Shown: positions 44,100-54,346 of the stretch, one piece after another | Position numbering within the stretch: position 1 is the first letter of the stretch | Layout of the letters: every line of letters begins with the position of its first letter | Assembly (NCBI GenBank): GCA_964435285.1 | Contig: CAYSYA010000003.1 | Coordinates: 1-64,000, forward strand | DNA length: 64,000 nucleotides | Origin: GCA-2718035 sp964435285 | GTDB lineage: Bacteria; Bacteroidota; Bacteroidia; Flavobacteriales; TMED113 | Direction of reading: 5' to 3' | The notes under the pieces: model-generated | The model's database searches: none | What the model saw: only the letters and a program-made list of their open reading frames with translations | What the model was told of the DNA's origin: nothing | Program-made: the position numbers and the translations under genes

Positions 44100-44942
44100 A
44101 TGAAGCAAATTACAACCGTAGTTGACCTATTAAGTTTTATTGAATTAATTAAAAAAAAAAATAAAACAATTGGTTTTGTTCCAACTATGGGATCTTTACA
44201 TGAAGGGCATGATTCTTTGTTGAGGAAATGTCAAGAAGAAAATGACATTTCAATTGTTAGTATTTATGTAAACCCATCACAATTTAACTGCTCAAATGAT
44301 TTTAAAAATTACCCAAGAAATTTAGACTTAGATGTCAAAAGACTAAATAAATTAAATTGTGATATTGCTTTCTCGCCAAGTAATTATGAAATTTCAAAAA
44401 TTAAACAACTTGAAATTAATTTAAATCTTGGTAATCTAGACAAATTATTGGAAGCAGAAAAAAGACCTGGGCACTTCAAAGGTGTTACTGAAATTATTTC
44501 TAAATTATTCAAAATAGTCAACCCTAATAATGCCTATTTTGGTGAAAAAGACTTACAGCAATTACTAATAATTAAAAAATTGAGTTATAAATATTTTAAG
44601 GATATTAAAATTATTAGCTGCCAAACTATTAGAGAGTCAAATGGTTTGGCAAAAAGTTCTAGAAATAAAAACTTAAATAATGAAGAAAAATTAATTGCAG
44701 GAGTTATATTTAAAGTCCTGAGTGAAGTAAAAAAAAATAAATTGATTTGGAGTACAAAAAGAGCTAAGGAGTTCGTTAATGATGCATTAAATAAAATATC
44801 TTTATTGAATTTAGAATATTTTGAAATAATTGATTCAGAAAAATTTAGTTTTATAAATAAAACTTACACCGACCATGATTGTTATGCAATGATTGCGGTT
44901 AATATTAAAAATACTAGATTAATTGATAATTTAAAATTATAA
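44100..44942 (+). CDS. panC: Pantothenate synthetase
   Basis: 280 residues, normal length. GFVPTMGSLHEGHDSLL (about 25-41, with the HxGH-type site), VNPSQF and AYFGEKDLQQLLI are diagnostic. It joins pantoate and beta-alanine with ATP to make pantothenate, on the way to coenzyme A. panD follows after 4 bases, so the beta-alanine source is co-transcribed. Confidence 0.97.
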   Translation: MKQITTVVDLLSFIELIKKKNKTIGFVPTMGSLHEGHDSLLRKCQEENDISIVSIYVNPSQFNCSNDFKNYPRNLDLDVKRLNKLNCDIAFSPSNYEISKIKQLEINLNLGNLDKLLEAEKRPGHFKGVTEIISKLFKIVNPNNAYFGEKDLQQLLIIKKLSYKYFKDIKIISCQTIRESNGLAKSSRNKNLNNEEKLIAGVIFKVLSEVKKNKLIWSTKRAKEFVNDALNKISLLNLEYFEIIDSEKFSFINKTYTDHDCYAMIAVNIKNTRLIDNLKL

Positions 44943-44946
44943 AATT

Positions 44947-45300
44947 ATGATGATAGAAATCGTTAAATCTAAAATTCATAGAGTAACTATAACCGCATCA
45001 AATTTAGATTATATGGGAAGTATTACTATTGACCCCATTCTACTTAAAGCATCAAACTTAATAGCTGGAGAAAAAGTTCAGGTTCTAAGTGTGAATAGCG
45101 GTGCAAGATTGGAGACATATATAATTGAAGGTAGAAAAGGTAGTGGTGAAGTTATAATAAACGGCCCAGCAGCGTTGAAAATAAAAACAGGTGAAGTTGT
45201 TATTATTATTGGTTACATTTTAATTGATGTTGAAGATGCTAAAAAATATCAACCCAAATTCATCTTCCCTGATGAAAAGACTAATAAAATAAACTGTTGA
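44947..45300 (+). CDS. panD: Aspartate 1-decarboxylase
   Basis: 117 residues. The self-processing Gly-Ser site is in DYMGSITID, which yields the pyruvoyl cofactor; the ligand region IINGPAALK follows. It makes beta-alanine from aspartate for panC, directly upstream. Two start codons (ATG ATG) sit in tandem, with the first used here. The stop overlaps the TTG start of the next gene by 4 bases. Confidence 0.97.
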   Translation: MMIEIVKSKIHRVTITASNLDYMGSITIDPILLKASNLIAGEKVQVLSVNSGARLETYIIEGRKGSGEVIINGPAALKIKTGEVVIIIGYILIDVEDAKKYQPKFIFPDEKTNKINC

Positions 45301-46298
45301 AGAAATTTGAAAAAATACTTGACATCATAATTCCTATAATTATAGGAGTTGAGCTGATTATTTTAGTAATTGGAAACAATTCTTTAAATAGTATTTTTTT
45401 CAATATTAAAGAAATTCTTTTAGTTCCATTCAACTGGTTTATTATATTTCTATCAATGCTTATTGGCTACATAGGGGAGGCTTTAAGAGGGATTCGTTGG
45501 AAGTTATTAATCAGGCCCATGAATTTCAACGTCAAAACCATTGACTTAGTCAATGCTTGCGCTGCAGGCTATATGTTTAATGCCGGAGTTCCTCGATCTG
45601 GTGAAATTGCAAGATGTAGCCTAATAAATAGAGTTGCACAAACTCCTATTTCATATTTATTTGGGCATGTTTTAGTTGAGAGAGTTATTGATTTTATAAT
45701 TCTGTTTTTTTGCATAATTGTTTGTTTGATATATAAATGGAATATCGTAATTGATCTAATATCAAATAGTAATTATTTTTCATGGATATTAACCAAAAAT
45801 ACTTTGATTGTGATTACTATAATAATTGGTGTTTTATTGTTTTCATTTAGTTTAAAAGAAAAATTTATGACATTGAAAGCCTTTGAGTGGTTAAAAAAAT
45901 ATTTATTTAAAATTAAAGAAGGAGTCTACGCTATTTTTTCAGTGAAAGAAAAAAAATTATTCGCTCTTTACACAATTCTTATTTGGTTGTGCTACCTGCT
46001 TATGACGTATGTTTGCTTTTGGTGTTTTCAGAGCATGCAAAATTTTAGTCTTCTTGACGGATTGTTAATCATGACAATTGGTGGAATTGGAATGGTAATT
46101 CCCACACCAGGAGGAATGGGTTCATATCATGGTGCGGTTTATATTGGCCTATTTTTTATTCTTGGTCAAGAAGCTAGTGTAGCAACCACATTTGGTTTTC
46201 TTGTACATACCGCTCAAACTATTATGATTGTTGTCATGGGCTTTATAGGTCTACTATTTTTAAATTTAAGAAAATCATATAATTCAAAAATATTGTGA
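45297..46298 (+). CDS. Lysylphosphatidylglycerol synthase TM region/UPF0104 flippase-like protein
   Basis: 333 residues with about eight hydrophobic segments. EALRGIRWKLLIRPM (about 61-75), FNAGVPRSGEIARCSL and the late GGIGMVIPTPGGMGSYHG segment identify the UPF0104/LPG-synthase transmembrane family. It lacks the soluble synthase half, so it is a membrane-only member; a flippase-type role is likely but not shown. TTG start overlapping panD by 4 bases. Confidence 0.85.
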   Translation: MKKFEKILDIIIPIIIGVELIILVIGNNSLNSIFFNIKEILLVPFNWFIIFLSMLIGYIGEALRGIRWKLLIRPMNFNVKTIDLVNACAAGYMFNAGVPRSGEIARCSLINRVAQTPISYLFGHVLVERVIDFIILFFCIIVCLIYKWNIVIDLISNSNYFSWILTKNTLIVITIIIGVLLFSFSLKEKFMTLKAFEWLKKYLFKIKEGVYAIFSVKEKKLFALYTILIWLCYLLMTYVCFWCFQSMQNFSLLDGLLIMTIGGIGMVIPTPGGMGSYHGAVYIGLFFILGQEASVATTFGFLVHTAQTIMIVVMGFIGLLFLNLRKSYNSKIL

Positions 46299-46777
46299 AA
46301 AATTTTGAAAAAAAAATTATCAAATCATCTTTAGACCTACAAAAAAAAATAAAGACTTGGAAAGAAAGTAATCAAAAAATTGTTTTTACAAACGGTTGTT
46401 TTGATATCCTCCATTTGGGCCACATAAAAATATTAAGTGAGTCTAAAAAATTAGGTGATAAATTAGTGGTTGGATTAAATACTGATGAATCGATTAAAAT
46501 TCTTAAAGGAAAAAATCGTCCTGTAAATAATAATCACCACAGATCTATGATGTTAGCTGCTCTTTCTTTTGTAGATTTAATTGTTTTTTTCGAAGAAGAG
46601 AATCCATATAATTTAATTAAATTAGTACTACCAAATATTATAACTAAAGGAGGGGACTATGAAGAAAAAGAGATAATTGGAGGAGACTTAATTCTTTCTA
46701 AAGGTGGACAAATTAAAATAATACCCTTATTACCAAACTTATCCTCGTCAAAATTAATTGAAAAGTATAAATTATAA
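46295..46777 (+). CDS. rfaE2: D-glycero-beta-D-manno-heptose 1-phosphate adenylyltransferase
   Basis: 160 residues. FTNGCFDILHLGHIKIL (about 29-45, HxGH) and the later ITKGGDYEEKEI match the nucleotidyltransferase domain of HldE as a stand-alone RfaE2. It activates heptose-1-phosphate to ADP-heptose for lipopolysaccharide cores. GTG start overlaps the upstream gene by 4 bases. Confidence 0.9.
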   Translation: MKNFEKKIIKSSLDLQKKIKTWKESNQKIVFTNGCFDILHLGHIKILSESKKLGDKLVVGLNTDESIKILKGKNRPVNNNHHRSMMLAALSFVDLIVFFEEENPYNLIKLVLPNIITKGGDYEEKEIIGGDLILSKGGQIKIIPLLPNLSSSKLIEKYKL

Positions 46778-46851
46778 TTTTAGAAATCTCTATCTAATAG
46801 TATCTTATTTTTTCGTATATTTATCAACATTTTTACATATAAATTATTAAC

Positions 46852-49071
46852 ATGAAAAAATTTACTTCTCTTTTCGTTTTTTTATTATCTCTTTTTGCGT
46901 TTTCGCAAACTCATGATTACAATCGTAAAACTTGTGGCGCAGATATAATTTTAAATAAAAGCTTACTAGAAAAGCCCGAAAAACTTATCATAAGAAATCA
47001 ATTGGAAAATCATACTAAAAACTTTATTGAAACATATAAGAACACCCCTAAAATGGGTCAACAATATATTATTCCTGTAGTTGTTCACGTAATTCATGAT
47101 TATGGTATTGAAAATATTAGTGACGAACAGATTGCTAGGGCGATGGAAACAGTAAATGAAGATTGGAACGGTGAAAATAATGACATTGCAGAAGTAATTG
47201 ATGAGTTTTCTGACCTAATTGCAGACTTTGGGGTGGAATTTAGATTAGCAACTATTGACCCTGATGGTAATTGTACATACGGAATAACAAGAACAGCGTC
47301 TCCTTTAACTGAAGGTAACGATGAAGCTGCAAGAAGCCTGATTTCATGGCCTGATGAAAATTATGTTAATATATATGTCATAAAAAGTATGTCTCCTGGA
47401 TCAAGTGCTGCTGCTTACGCTAATTATCCTGGCGCAGGAGATCCTTACGACGTTATCGTTTCATTACATACATACTTCGGTCACGGTGTTGGTACTGCAG
47501 GTGGAAGCAATTATGTAAGGCACACGCTATCTCATGAATTTGGTCACTTTATGAATTTAGCGCACCCATGGGGAAGTACAAATGAGCCTGGTGTACAAGA
47601 AAATTGTGGAACAGACGATGGTGTTGAGGACACTCCAAATACTATAGGTACTAACCAAACATGTAATGTTGATCAAGAAACTTGTGGAAGTTTAGACAAT
47701 GTTCAAAATATAATGGACTATGCAAATTGTGCTCACATGTTCACGGAAGGTCAAAAACAAAGGGTTCACGCCGCTTTAAATTCTATGGCAGGTAACAGAG
47801 AAAGTCTTTGGCAAGAAGAAAATCTAGTTTTAACAGGTGTTAATAATGAACATTTTAACTCATTAGAAACTTATTCAACTTGTGCGCCTATACCTGACTT
47901 CAATACTACTACAAATACAGGATGTCAAGGAACTGAAATTGAATTTATGTCTCACTCATACAATAGTGATAACATTAATTATTATTGGGACTTTGGTTCT
48001 GGGGCAAGCCCACAATATTCATCCGAAGCTAATCCAACTGTCATTTATCAAGAAAAGGGCTCACATGATGTAAACTTAATTGTCTGTAATGGTCCTATTG
48101 ACTCAAGTCCTTCTTATTGTAATGAAACTACAAGAGAAAACTATATTTATATTTTAGATGATGTTAATGTGACAAGTGAGGGAATAAAACAAGACTTTTC
48201 TCCTACTGAAAATGGATCTTTTCCAGAAAATGATGGGTGGTATATTGTTCCACAAGAAAACGAAGAAACATGGGAAACTACAACGTCTGCAGCATGGAAC
48301 GATGAAACATCAATTCGTATTAGAAGTAGATATTTTGGGTATGAATTAAATAGTCATACATTTACTACCCCAGAATTAGACTTAAGTGATTTAAGCTCTG
48401 CGCAAATATATTTTAATTTAGCATACGCTCTTAAAAGCACTCAAACCGACTTTGAAGATAATTTATATATTCAGGATCAATTAATTATTTATACATCCGA
48501 TAACTGCGGAGAAACATGGATGGCAAGAAAAACATATAATACTGATGACTTAATTACTGTTTTTGATGAATTTGGAAATCCACAAACTGTTTTTAATGAT
48601 TTTGTTCCTAATGGAAACCAAGACAACCCTGGGGACTGGTCTCAAAAATCATTTAGCTTAAATAACGTTGCTGGAGACGAAGGGGTAATTATTAAGTTTG
48701 AATTTACCGGAGTTGGGATTAATGAAGACGGAATAAATGTTGGTGGAAATTGGCTATACATTGACAATTTAAGAGTTGGAGAAAATTTTGTGGATTTAAA
48801 TGAAGAAGAAAATGTTGGAGTCAATATTTTTCCAAATCCATCTGACGGTTCCGCAAAAATTGAGATAAGTTTAAAATCACAAAAAAAAGTATTCGTTGAA
48901 TTATTTAATGTTTTAGGAAAAAGTATTTCTGTTAAAGATTTTGATTTAAATAAAGGATTAAATTCGATAACTCTAGATGATATTTACACAAATATTCCTA
49001 CGGGAAATTATGTAATTAACATCACAACTAATACTGATAAAATATCTAAGAATATAATTATTGTAGAATAA
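46852..49071 (+). CDS. Secreted M43 metalloprotease with PKD, MAM-like domain and T9SS type A tail
   Basis: 739 residues, signal peptide MKKFTSLFVFLLSLFAFSQ. A propeptide-like segment extends to about 70 and the protease domain to about 325 with the metzincin site HEFGHFMNLAH (His228, Glu229, His232, His238) and the Met-turn NIMDYANCAHMF. This is the M43 (pappalysin/cytophagalysin) type. A PKD domain (about 350-445) and a jelly-roll, MAM-like domain (about 450-645) follow. The end (from about 655) is the full T9SS type A domain (INIFPNPSDGSAKIEI... GNYVINI ... KNIIIVE). It is the first of three tandem paralogues. Confidence 0.95.
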   Translation: MKKFTSLFVFLLSLFAFSQTHDYNRKTCGADIILNKSLLEKPEKLIIRNQLENHTKNFIETYKNTPKMGQQYIIPVVVHVIHDYGIENISDEQIARAMETVNEDWNGENNDIAEVIDEFSDLIADFGVEFRLATIDPDGNCTYGITRTASPLTEGNDEAARSLISWPDENYVNIYVIKSMSPGSSAAAYANYPGAGDPYDVIVSLHTYFGHGVGTAGGSNYVRHTLSHEFGHFMNLAHPWGSTNEPGVQENCGTDDGVEDTPNTIGTNQTCNVDQETCGSLDNVQNIMDYANCAHMFTEGQKQRVHAALNSMAGNRESLWQEENLVLTGVNNEHFNSLETYSTCAPIPDFNTTTNTGCQGTEIEFMSHSYNSDNINYYWDFGSGASPQYSSEANPTVIYQEKGSHDVNLIVCNGPIDSSPSYCNETTRENYIYILDDVNVTSEGIKQDFSPTENGSFPENDGWYIVPQENEETWETTTSAAWNDETSIRIRSRYFGYELNSHTFTTPELDLSDLSSAQIYFNLAYALKSTQTDFEDNLYIQDQLIIYTSDNCGETWMARKTYNTDDLITVFDEFGNPQTVFNDFVPNGNQDNPGDWSQKSFSLNNVAGDEGVIIKFEFTGVGINEDGINVGGNWLYIDNLRVGENFVDLNEEENVGVNIFPNPSDGSAKIEISLKSQKKVFVELFNVLGKSISVKDFDLNKGLNSITLDDIYTNIPTGNYVINITTNTDKISKNIIIVE

Positions 49072-49075
49072 ATTA

Positions 49076-51307
49076 ATGTTTATACGATATTTTTTCTTGT
49101 TATTTTTTTTCTTAGGATTAACATATACCTATTCTCAGGAAAAAAAGTGTGGTGCAGCTGAAGCGATTGAAAAATCTCTTTCTAAATACCCTGAAAAAAG
49201 ACAAATTTTAGATAAACTTAACTCTTTTACAAAAGAGTTTGTTGATAACAAAAAGATGTGTAGAGTTGTCGATACTAACTACATTATTCCCACAGTTGTT
49301 CACGTTATTCATAATTATGGAAGTGAACGAATTTCAAAAAATCAAGTTTTATCATGCATTGAGAGCATTAACAATGATTTTAATGCATTAAATGATGATA
49401 TTTCTGGTGTTATCAGTGAGTTTAGCTCAATTATATCTGATATGGGAATTGAATTTAGACTTGCTAAACTTGATCCCGAAGGTAATTGTACTGATGGAAT
49501 AACATACTATCAATCAATTTTAACATATGAAGGTGGTGAAAATGTCAAAGATGATACATTTTGGAACAACGATATGTACTTGAATATATGGGTTGTAGCT
49601 GACCTTGCAAGTCAAGGAACTGCTGCATATGCATATTATCCTGGAACAGCTCCTAATAACCATGAAGGTATTATTTGTGATGATGATTATTTTGGTACAA
49701 TTGGTACTGCTAGTAATAGCAATTGGTCCCGTCACACAATGCCACATGAGGTTGGGCATTATCTTAATCTAGCTCATCCATGGGGAAGCTCTAATAGTCC
49801 CGGAAACTTTGACGAAGACGAGGATGGAACACCTGATAATTGCTTGATTGACGATGGTGTAGACGACACCCCATTGACATTTGGAGTTGAAAATTCAAAC
49901 TGCCCTCTTTCACAAAGTTCGTGTAATGATACATTAGATAATGTTCAAAATATAATGGACTACTCAAATTGCGCATTAATGTTTACAAATGGTCAAAAAG
50001 ACAGAGTTCACGCTGCCTTAAACTCAAGTGCAGGTGGAAGAAACCTATTATGGCAAGAAAGTAATTTATGGATGACCGGAGTACATGATAATTACAATGC
50101 TAATTCTTGTATTCCTACTCCCGACTTTAACGCAAGTACTCAGTCCGCGTGTAGTAATGTTATAATAAATTTTGAAGAAATGTGTTATAACACTGAAAAT
50201 ATTGATTCGTTTTTTTGGGACTTTGGTGAAGGAGCCAGCCCCTCTCAGTCTACAGAAATGAATCCTTCAGTTGTGTACAGTGTTCCAGGTTCTCACGATG
50301 TTAAGTTAGTGGTGAGTAATGATTCAGGAACATCAGAAATAATAAAAGAAAATTACATTACTATTTTAGATAATGATATTGCTCCTTTTTTAGAGCAATT
50401 TGAAGATGTTAACTTTCCAAATAACACTAATGCACCAAATTGGTTCATAAAACCCACCGGCACTGAGCCTTCGTGGGCAAGAACAGGATTTGCATCTTCT
50501 TTAGGTAGTGGAGCAGCAAGAATTTGCAGTCAGTATCTTACTGCGGATGATATCGCTCATGAGTTAATTAGTCCCGAACTTGATTTTTCTAATCAAACAA
50601 CTTCAACAGAAAACCCTTTGTCACTTTATTTTGATTTAGCATATGCTAAAAGGTTACCTTATACTATTGATGGAGGTGTAAGTATAATTAATGACCGATT
50701 GTCTGTTTATGTTTCTAAAAATTGTGGAGAAACCTGGATTAAAAGAGGAGAGTGGGATACTAATGAGTTAAATACAAAAGGGGATAATATTGCATTTAAC
50801 CCCTATGTCCCCTTGTCTTCAGATTGGCAAGAAAGGTCAGTTAATATTCAAACCGCCGCACAAGAAGAAAGTGTAATTATTAAATTTGTATTTACTGGAA
50901 AGGGTATTCTTCAAGAGGAAGAGGCATTTGATGTTGATAACGGAGTAATAATTACAGATAATATTGGTGGAAATTGGTTATACATCGATAATATTAGAAT
51001 TGGTAATGGAAACTGGCAGGAAACTAATAATATAACATCTATTAATTTAGATATTATTCCTCAACCAATAACAAAAGAAAATGGCATAATGAGGTTTAAT
51101 TTAACAGAAAGCGATAAACTCAACATATTGATTTATGATGTGTACGGGAGAATTGTTTTTAGAAAAACTAAAGTATTTCCTTCAGGAAATAATTCATACT
51201 CTTTAAACAATTTTATAAATAAAAATAGTTCTGGTTTATATGTTATTAAAGTTTTTTCAAATAATTTTGTGAATTCAAAAACATTTATTTACAACAAAAA
51301 AATATGA
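49076..51307 (+). CDS. Secreted M43 metalloprotease, second paralogue, T9SS type A tail
   Basis: 743 residues. The zinc site is HEVGHYLNLAH (His224-His234), the Met-turn NIMDYSNCALMF; PKD and jelly-roll domains follow as in the first paralogue. It ends with a canonical type A tail (ISINLDIIPQPIT... LNILIYDVYGRIVF ... GLYVIKVFS). The gap to the first gene is 4 bases and the stop overlaps the start of the third (ATGA), so the three form one translation unit. Confidence 0.95.
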   Translation: MFIRYFFLLFFFLGLTYTYSQEKKCGAAEAIEKSLSKYPEKRQILDKLNSFTKEFVDNKKMCRVVDTNYIIPTVVHVIHNYGSERISKNQVLSCIESINNDFNALNDDISGVISEFSSIISDMGIEFRLAKLDPEGNCTDGITYYQSILTYEGGENVKDDTFWNNDMYLNIWVVADLASQGTAAYAYYPGTAPNNHEGIICDDDYFGTIGTASNSNWSRHTMPHEVGHYLNLAHPWGSSNSPGNFDEDEDGTPDNCLIDDGVDDTPLTFGVENSNCPLSQSSCNDTLDNVQNIMDYSNCALMFTNGQKDRVHAALNSSAGGRNLLWQESNLWMTGVHDNYNANSCIPTPDFNASTQSACSNVIINFEEMCYNTENIDSFFWDFGEGASPSQSTEMNPSVVYSVPGSHDVKLVVSNDSGTSEIIKENYITILDNDIAPFLEQFEDVNFPNNTNAPNWFIKPTGTEPSWARTGFASSLGSGAARICSQYLTADDIAHELISPELDFSNQTTSTENPLSLYFDLAYAKRLPYTIDGGVSIINDRLSVYVSKNCGETWIKRGEWDTNELNTKGDNIAFNPYVPLSSDWQERSVNIQTAAQEESVIIKFVFTGKGILQEEEAFDVDNGVIITDNIGGNWLYIDNIRIGNGNWQETNNITSINLDIIPQPITKENGIMRFNLTESDKLNILIYDVYGRIVFRKTKVFPSGNNSYSLNNFINKNSSGLYVIKVFSNNFVNSKTFIYNKKI

Positions 51308-53265
51308 GGAGTTTATTATTTACATTTTTTATTTCATTACTATGTATTCATGGCCAAGAAAATATGTTGCCGTGCGCCACACATATTATGACAAAAAAGG
51401 AGTTTAATAAAAATCCTAATCGATATTTGAAAAATAAACATACCCTCGACTCAATAACAAATATTTTTAATGAAAATAATCGATTCGGTGAGCCTGAGAA
51501 AATTATTCCTGTTGTATTTCATATTTTACATGAAGGAAATCCAGTTGGTGTAAATGAAAACATCTCCAAAGAGCAAGTTGAAGATGCCATAAGATTAATG
51601 AATGAAGATTTTAATGGAACAAGTCAAGATCTAAATAATGTAATTGATGAATTTCAATCAATTATTGGAAACACAAACCTAACTTTTAAGTTAGCTAAAA
51701 TAGATCCTAATGGTAATTGCACAGAAGGAATCACAAGAACATTTTGGGAGGAAACCGGATCTGCAAATGACGATGCAAAACAAATAATATTTTGGGACGA
51801 TGCTTCGTATTTAAATATCTGGGTTGTTAAAGGTATAGATTCGAATATTGGAGCCGCTGCTTATACTTATTTACCATCAACAGGGGGGCCCAATTTTAGA
51901 CATGGCATAATAGCAGATCATGAATATGTTGGAAGTATTGGCTCTGGAAGTAATAGTAATTATGTTAGACATACTTTGTCACACGAATGCGGTCATTTTT
52001 TTAACTTAGAACATACTTGGGCAGAATGGGCTGATGTAGGTTTATCATCAAATTGTAACGAAGACGATTTTGTTGCTGATACACCAAATTGTATCGGCTC
52101 TTATAGTTCATGTAATTTGGCCTCACAATCTTGTGGCTCTTTAGATAATGTTCAAAATATCATGGACTATTCAAGTTGTACAGCTATGTTTACCCAAGGT
52201 CAAGTTGCTAGAATGCAAGCATCTTTAAATTCAGGTGTTGGTGATAGAGTAGATTTATGGCAAGAAGATAATTTGTGGGCCACAGGAACACACCCTAACT
52301 ACCAAGAAGAAGAGTGCCTAGCCTCAGTTGATATTTATATTCCTAATGGTACCGTTTGTGCAAATAATGAAATTCAGTTCTTTAACAACTCTTACAATGA
52401 CGGGGATAATCCAACATTTTATTGGTCATTTCCTGGTGGAAACCCCTCTAATTCTTATGAAGAAAACCCAACTGTCATATATAACAACTCTGGAACGTAT
52501 AATGTTTCATTAAGTGTTTCTACAGAAGCGGGGACCTCATATCAAACAATAAATAATTTAATTACAGTATATGATAATAATCCTATTTTATCTTCTATTT
52601 CAGAAAGTTTTGAATCCAATGATTTTCCACTCTCTGATAATGAATTAAGTAATTGGGAAATTTTAGAACAGTTAACAGAAAATACATGGAGCAGAACGGA
52701 GCTGGCTGCTAGTTCAGGTAGCGCCTCTATGAGAATTCGAAGTAGGTTTTTTTCTGGTGAAAATGTGCATAATTTATACTCTCCCTTTATAAACTTAAGT
52801 CAATTTCAAAGTCCCACGAGATTATATTTTGATTATGCATATGCGAAGAGAAACAATCAAAGCGATGACCTACTAAGAATATTAGTCTCAGATGACTGTG
52901 GCTTATCATGGACCTTGCGAAAAGACCTAACGACTGATGAGCTAGTCACAAACGGAGGGTCCTTTATTTCAAGTGTATTTATACCAAACAACAATCAATG
53001 GGAAGAGGAATACGTAAATTTAAACCCATGGTCCGGAAACCCAAGCGTTAAAATTAAATTTGAATTTAACGGAGAAAATGGTAATTATTTATATATTGAT
53101 AACGTCAGGCTTGAGCAAGAAGAAATTAGAATAAATGAAGAAAACCTAGACGATAACAAAATATTAATTAAAACAATTGATCTTTTGGGTAGAGAGACTT
53201 TAAATACTAAATTCTATATTGAAATTTACAATGATGGTTCTGTAAAAAAACATTATAAACTATGA
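51304..53265 (+). CDS. Secreted M43 metalloprotease, third paralogue, short sorting module
   Basis: 653 residues. The zinc site is HECGHFFNLEH (His227, Glu228, His231, His237) and the Met-turn NIMDYSSCTAMF. PKD and jelly-roll regions follow. Unlike its two neighbours it does not end in a full type A domain but in the 37-residue short module (IKTIDLLGRET ... IEIYNDGSVKKHY). This is direct evidence that the short module occupies the same position as the T9SS tail. Its stop overlaps the next gene's start. Confidence 0.95.
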   Translation: MRSLLFTFFISLLCIHGQENMLPCATHIMTKKEFNKNPNRYLKNKHTLDSITNIFNENNRFGEPEKIIPVVFHILHEGNPVGVNENISKEQVEDAIRLMNEDFNGTSQDLNNVIDEFQSIIGNTNLTFKLAKIDPNGNCTEGITRTFWEETGSANDDAKQIIFWDDASYLNIWVVKGIDSNIGAAAYTYLPSTGGPNFRHGIIADHEYVGSIGSGSNSNYVRHTLSHECGHFFNLEHTWAEWADVGLSSNCNEDDFVADTPNCIGSYSSCNLASQSCGSLDNVQNIMDYSSCTAMFTQGQVARMQASLNSGVGDRVDLWQEDNLWATGTHPNYQEEECLASVDIYIPNGTVCANNEIQFFNNSYNDGDNPTFYWSFPGGNPSNSYEENPTVIYNNSGTYNVSLSVSTEAGTSYQTINNLITVYDNNPILSSISESFESNDFPLSDNELSNWEILEQLTENTWSRTELAASSGSASMRIRSRFFSGENVHNLYSPFINLSQFQSPTRLYFDYAYAKRNNQSDDLLRILVSDDCGLSWTLRKDLTTDELVTNGGSFISSVFIPNNNQWEEEYVNLNPWSGNPSVKIKFEFNGENGNYLYIDNVRLEQEEIRINEENLDDNKILIKTIDLLGRETLNTKFYIEIYNDGSVKKHYKL

Positions 53266-53669
53266 AAAAACTAATACTTTTAATTTTATTAATTCCGACT
53301 TTTATATTTTCACAAAATAAAAAAGAAAATAAAAAGGCCCAAATGGCAGCAACTAACTGGCTAGTTCAAATAGACAAAGGCGAATATTTAGAAAGTTGGG
53401 ACAATGCAGCACCATATTTTCAAAATCAAATTCTACAAACTAGGTGGTCAGCAGCACTAAAAGCGAGCAGAAGGCCTCTTGGAAATTTAACATCACGAAA
53501 TATTAAGTCCTCTGATTTTAAGTCTGAATTACCTGGTGCCCCTGACGGTAATTACTATATTTTGACTTATAATTCTTCTTTTGAAAACAAGGCTAGCGCA
53601 ATTGAAACAATTACTTTGGCTAAAGGTCTAGATGGTAAATGGAAGACGGTTGGTTACTTTATAAAATAA
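53262..53669 (+). CDS. DUF4019 protein
   Basis: 135 residues, signal peptide MKKLILLILLIPTFIFSQ. AATNWLVQIDKGEYLESWDNAAPYFQ (about 28-53), and RPLGNLTSRNIKSSDF match the DUF4019 family. It is exported and starts inside the stop of the third protease gene, so it may be expressed with the proteases. Function unknown; a role as partner or inhibitor is only inferred from context. Confidence 0.9.
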   Translation: MKKLILLILLIPTFIFSQNKKENKKAQMAATNWLVQIDKGEYLESWDNAAPYFQNQILQTRWSAALKASRRPLGNLTSRNIKSSDFKSELPGAPDGNYYILTYNSSFENKASAIETITLAKGLDGKWKTVGYFIK

Positions 53670-53682
53670 ATAAAAGATAAAA

Positions 53683-53889
53683 TTGGACATTACTGTTTCA
53701 TTAAAAAAAGGAAATAAATATAGTATATGCTCTTGCGGAATAAGTAAAAGATTACCTTTTTGTGATGGCAGACATAAGATTTTAAATGAAAAGTGCGATA
53801 CTAACTATAAATCGGTGAAAATTACTGCTCATGACGATATAAATCTATCAATTAATTGCGCAAATTGGGAGAATGAAAATAAACATTAG
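53683..53889 (+). CDS. CDGSH iron-sulfur domain protein
   Basis: 68 residues from a TTG start. CSCGISKRLPFCDGRHK is the CDGSH signature C-x-C-x2-(S/T)-x3-P-x-C-D-G-x-H that binds a [2Fe-2S] cluster by three Cys and one His. It is cytoplasmic, and acts in redox or cluster transfer in other members. It overlaps the GNAT gene by 17 bases. Confidence 0.9.
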   Translation: MDITVSLKKGNKYSICSCGISKRLPFCDGRHKILNEKCDTNYKSVKITAHDDINLSINCANWENENKH

Positions 53890-54346
53890 GGAAGCAAATA
53901 GATCGGACGTTTCAGAAATTTATAATCTCATAAATGAACTGGCCCGCTATGAAAAATCAGAAGATAAAGTATTAATTACAATTAGTGATTTAGAAAGAGA
54001 TGGTTTTGGTAAAAATCCCTTGTTTTGGGTTTTAGTTGCAGAGGTTGATAAAAAAATAGTTGGAATGGCTTTTTACTACATTCGTTATTCTACGTGGTCT
54101 GGAAAATGTTTTTATCTAGAAGATTTTTTTGTAAAAATTAAATATAGAAGGAGTGGTATTGGCTCACTATTATTTGAAGAATGCATAAGAATTACAAAAA
54201 AAATTAATGCTAATAGTTTGGTGTGGCAAGTTTTAAATTGGAACACTGTTGCAATAAATTTTTATAATAAATACAACGCAGAATTAAAAAATAATTGGAC
54301 TAACGGGAGGCTTTATAAAGAACAAATTAATAGCTTAAAATTATAG
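53873..54346 (+). CDS. GNAT family N-acetyltransferase
   Basis: 157 residues. The motif KCFYLEDFFVKIKYRRSGIGSLLFEE (about 84-109) with the RxxGIG acetyl-CoA loop and NWNTVAINFYNKYNA match the diamine/spermidine-acetyltransferase-like GNAT group. Substrate unknown. The next gene starts on the last base of its stop codon (TAGTG). Confidence 0.9.
   Translation: MKINIREANRSDVSEIYNLINELARYEKSEDKVLITISDLERDGFGKNPLFWVLVAEVDKKIVGMAFYYIRYSTWSGKCFYLEDFFVKIKYRRSGIGSLLFEECIRITKKINANSLVWQVLNWNTVAINFYNKYNAELKNNWTNGRLYKEQINSLKL

Noticed and set aside
46852..53669. The three proteases and DUF4019 as a contractile or polymorphic toxin system
   Set aside because: No toxin, immunity or secretion-machinery gene is present; the layout is a normal secreted-protease cluster.
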